64,000 nucleotides of DNA from the NCBI RefSeq assembly GCF_000346465.2, contig NC_034010.1, positions 25,382,643-25,446,642 of the forward strand. Reading direction: 5' to 3'. The notes below the pieces were generated by a model. It did no database searches. It was not told the origin of the DNA and was given only the letters and a program-made list of their open reading frames with translations. The stretch's first letter is position 1. The number at the start of each line of letters is the position of its first letter. The DNA comes from Prunus persica (Eukaryota; Streptophyta; Magnoliopsida; Rosales; Rosaceae). Below are positions 61,101 through 64,000 of this stretch, in pieces. The position numbers and the translations under genes were made by a program.

Positions 61101-62469
61101 TGGGTTCTGTTACTTTGTCTTGTTTAAAGAAGTTATTTATGCTCCTCGTCGAATTTAGTACCCTTTTGATTTAATGATGCATTGCCATTGGTTTTTTGAC
61201 CCAAAAAGAACCTCGTTATTTTTATTCTGAATGTTGCAGAAATTATGGCTTGCTGGTTTCTCAAGGGGAATTCAGGAGATGCACAGGAAGGCATCTTTGG
61301 TTCTCGAGGATGCAGTTAGAAACATTTACACTGTTGTAGCATTCTGTGCTGGTAACAAGGTAATGGAGCTGTACAGATTGCAGCTAAAGAAAATATTTAA
61401 GCAGAGTTTCTTTCATGGAATGGCCATTGGCTTTGCATTTGGCTTTTCGCAGTTCCTTCTTTTTGCCTGTAACGCCCTTCTTCTCTGGTACACTGCAATC
61501 TCTGTGAGAAATAAGTATATGGATCTACCTACTGCTATCAAGGAGTACATGGTTTTCTCTTTTGCTACATTCGCACTGGTAGAGCCTTTTGGGTTGGCTC
61601 CTTACATACTAAAACGCCGTAAATCTCTCATTTCAGTATTTGAAATCATTGATCGAGTGCCAAAGATTGAGCCAGATGAAAACTCGGCAATGAAACCACC
61701 TAATGTTTATGGAAGCATTGAGTTGAAAAATGTTGACTTCTGTTATCCAACTCGCCCAGAACTGTTGGTACTGAGCAATTTCAGTCTCAAAGTAAACGGA
61801 GGGCAAACTGTAGCTGTGGTGGGAGTTTCAGGATCAGGAAAGAGCACTATAATTTCTTTGATTGAGAGATTTTATGATCCAGTTGCTGGCCAAGTCTTAC
61901 TGGATGGCCGAGATCTGAAAGTTTATAATTTGAGATGGTTGAGGAACCACCTAGGTCTTGTTCAGCAGGAGCCCATCATTTTCTCCACAACAATCAGGGA
62001 AAATATAATATATGCAAGGCACAATGCTAGCGAAGCTGAGATCAAAGAGGCTGCAAGAATAGCAAATGCTCACCATTTCATCAGCAGCTTGCCTCATGGT
62101 TATGACACGCATGTGGGGATGAGAGGTGTTGACCTGACCCCAGGACAGAAACAGAGAATTGCAATTGCTCGTGTCGTGCTAAAGAATGCTCCCATCTTGT
62201 TATTGGATGAAGCAAGCTCGTCCATTGAATCCGAGTCAAGCCGAGTGGTGCAGGAGGCTCTTGATACATTAATCATGGGGAACAAAACAACCATTTTGAT
62301 AGCCCATAGAGCTGCAATGATGAGGCATGTTGATAACATTGTAGTTCTCAATGGAGGGAGAATTGTGGAAGAAGGGTCCCATGATTCTTTAATGGCAAAG
62401 AATGGTCTCTATGTCCGTTTGATGCAACCGCACTTTGGCAAGGGGTTGCGTCAACACCGACTTGTTTAG
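55175..62469 (+). CDS. ABCB20: Full-size ABC transporter, ABCB6/ABCB20 subgroup
   Basis: Plasma-membrane ABCB (MDR/PGP) exporter; Arabidopsis ABCB6 and ABCB20 export auxin. Eleven exons: 55175-55582, 56645-56699, 56800-56975, 57119-57319, 57755-58014, 58130-58440, 58563-58783, 58903-59243, 59414-60201, 60290-60531, 61240-62469. Total 1410 residues, the family length. Visible: MMISRGLFGWSPPHIQPLTP, acidic Glu/Pro linker, TMD1 (LDWVLM..), NBD1 Walker A G449-S457 (GRNGSGKSS) and Walker B LLLDE (D576-E577), a long charged linker (IKRQDSFEMRLPELPKID), TMD2 (EWLYAVLGSIGAAIFGSFNP), NBD2 Walker A from G1196 (GVSGSGKST), LTPGQ at 1300-1304 and H1357. NBD1 is atypical: signature LTEEQ (552-556) and Arg608 where the H-loop His is expected. 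This is known for the subgroup. Confidence 0.97.
57337..57700. repeat. Tandem duplication inside ABCB20 intron 4
   Basis: Two diverged copies of about 192 bp: AATGAATTTCCATCTTACC begins both at about 57337 and 57529, and both run through CAAATAGTGTCA and ATATGTAATGGTCG. Non-coding. Confidence 0.8.
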
Positions 62470-63281
62470 GATGGGTCTTCAATTGTCGAGAATTCATATT
62501 TGGTTCATCTGTATAGTTCCCATTCCCTCATTTTGAATTGCTGGAGACATCTGCACCTGATGATGGATCTGTCTGTGGGGTTCCAGAGTAAGCTGGGGAG
62601 AATGAGAATGAGATGCTGAGGGTTGTAACAATGTTTATAGCAGAATGAGGCATGGAATGCAGAGGCGGCGGATTCGTAGTTATATTGTTCAAATCTAGGG
62701 TTTAGGAATAGGGTTTTTGGTGTTTGGTTGTTCTTTGAGGATGTGCTACCTGGGCTAATTCTTTAGGAGGCAAGCATGGTTAGGTTGGTGTTTGTGCTTC
62801 GTCTCCATGGTATATTGATTGTTTTAAGCTGAAAAATGGGTATCAATTCAAAGTCTCTACTGAGGTTGCGGGGGTTTTCCCTAAAATTCTAGTTTTACTT
62901 GGCTCGCTCTTTGTTGTAACCTTTGTAAATATATAGATTATTTAATGCTATTCATTTTCTCCTGCTTGATTCCACGATTTGAAATTTGTGCCCTGAATCT
63001 TCAATTATTAGATTGGGTTTTGCCTGTTCAAATACCTTAACCCTATCATTTTTAATCCAGTTGTTGAAGTTGATTCGATGCTCTCCTTTTTTTTTTTTTT
63101 TTTTCTCTCCTTCATTATTCTGTACATCCATGGTTGATGCAAAGAAATCGAGAAGAAGAATATAGCAACGGATTTCTTAGAAAGTACATATATATACACC
63201 AAATGGGAATTTCATTCCTTAACACGAAAAACAAATCCTGAATTTCACATCGGAGATTGGCTTGCTCCGTGAAATTGCATC
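62470..63281. other. ABCB20 3' flank and convergent intergenic region
   Basis: Probable 3'UTR of ABCB20 to about 62950 (AATATATAGATTATTTAATG). No further gene; poly-T run near 63087. Confidence 0.5.
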
Positions 63282-64000
63282 TTAGATGTCAAGCATCCTG
63301 AAAGAGTCTGCCACCACTTTAAGCTGGTTGCGGTATCTTTTCCACCGCCTTTCATTTGCTACCACAATCAGGGTGTAAAATCTCCCTGTAAGACACAACA
63401 TGCAACTTAGTATTGAATTTTGGAACTACGTTAGCTTCTTCATTCGTGCAAGAAATGAGAAGAAAAAAACATGGAATCTTTGGTATGTTAGGTTGTCCGA
63501 CTGGGAATTTCGACCAGGTAGATTCTTGTGCAATCTAAATATTTGTTAAGATGATGGATACTTACCATTTCCAATGGCTACGGTTGCAAAGGAATTGGTA
63601 GCAAAGTTTGGAGTTTGAAGTCCATACTCGACGGTGTAATAGTTTTTCCCATCTATGTTTCTCTGCACTCCATAGATAGCCAATGCAGGAGTTATGAAGA
63701 TGTTAGAGTTGTACAGTGCAAGAGTTCTTCTATCTAAAGAGGATAAGAATACAACCTCCTGCATGCCAAATATAGTTGCATACTGGTTGGGTGAAGCAAG
63801 TTTATATCTAACCAAATCGGAAACAACCTGTTCAAAATGGAAACTTGTCAAGGGCCACTTAAACTTCATAGAGAATATAAAACAACCCAAACAAAAAAAA
63901 AAAAAATGCAAAGGTTTTACCTCTTCCATTGGACCCAATTCGTGAATGTCTGTTTTATTCGTTGGTAAAAATCTCACTCTAACATTATGCAGTTGCATAT
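63282..64000 (-). CDS. Second PsbP-like protein, 3' part only
   Basis: The gene runs off the window on its 5' side. Four exons on the minus strand: from the edge to 63921, 63756-63827, 63566-63662, 63282-63385. Readable: FLPTNKTDIHELGPMEE, VVSDLVRYKLASPNQY, RNIDGKNYYTVEYGLQTPNF, ATNSFATVAIGN, then RFYTLIVVANERRWKRYRNQ and the end DSFRMLDI. Exon lengths 72, 97 and 104 nt equal those of PPL1 exons 6-8, so the two share a recent enough ancestor to keep structure. From memory the end resembles PPL2/PNSL1 (NDH lumenal subunit), but I cannot separate it from a PPL1 paralogue. If intron 63663-63755 is retained the frame stays open. Confidence 0.88.

Overview
This is a nuclear window from a eudicot plant. 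It is AT-rich, its genes carry many GT-AG introns, it has long CT/GA microsatellites and many transposon remnants. Protein content and gene order point to a rosid; Rosaceae (Prunus/Malus-like) is my best guess from general familiarity, not proven by the sequence. From memory, the backbone matches a conserved block on Arabidopsis chromosome 3 (At3g55260 HEXO1, At3g55270 MKP1, At3g55280 RPL23aB, At3g55320 ABCB20, At3g55330 PPL1).

Layout. 1-2374: 3' part of a CACTA (En/Spm) transposon with a dense ACGACG/CGTCGT subterminal array. 2375-6690: AT-rich intergenic DNA with three hAT-like elements, each flanked by an exact 8-bp target duplication; one is nested in a large foldback element. 6950-12612 (+): beta-hexosaminidase HEXO1, 15 exons. 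14537-14724: hairpin MITE. 15464-18540 (+): MAP kinase phosphatase MKP1. 18541-47000: a lineage-specific accessory region inserted between MKP1 and RPL23A. It holds about fifteen DUF674 (PF05056) copies, of which four have complete reading frames (20949, 27314, 35209, 45100) and the rest are pseudogenes or stubs. It also holds GH1 beta-glucosidase fragments, five arrays of palindromic TATAGCC..GGCTATA motifs, a GC-rich CGCCTAGG repeat family, a dead 5'-truncated sulfate transporter (-), a copia LTR and several TIR elements. 47990-49136 (+): ribosomal protein RPL23A with a typical telo-box/site II promoter. 49783-51875 (-): PsbP-like PPL1. 55175-62469 (+): full ABC transporter of the ABCB6/ABCB20 subgroup, 11 exons. 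63282-64000 (-): 3' part of a second PsbP-like gene.

The backbone genes are housekeeping or signalling genes with unrelated roles: glycan trimming, MAPK shut-off, ribosome, thylakoid lumen and auxin-type transport. They share conserved order rather than a pathway. The accessory region is where the novelty lies. DUF674 genes were duplicated in blocks together with their upstream module, the palindrome arrays and captured GH1 pieces. One intact copy has gained a C-terminal membrane segment followed by a GH1-derived tail. Shared disabling mutations show that some copies were duplicated after they died.
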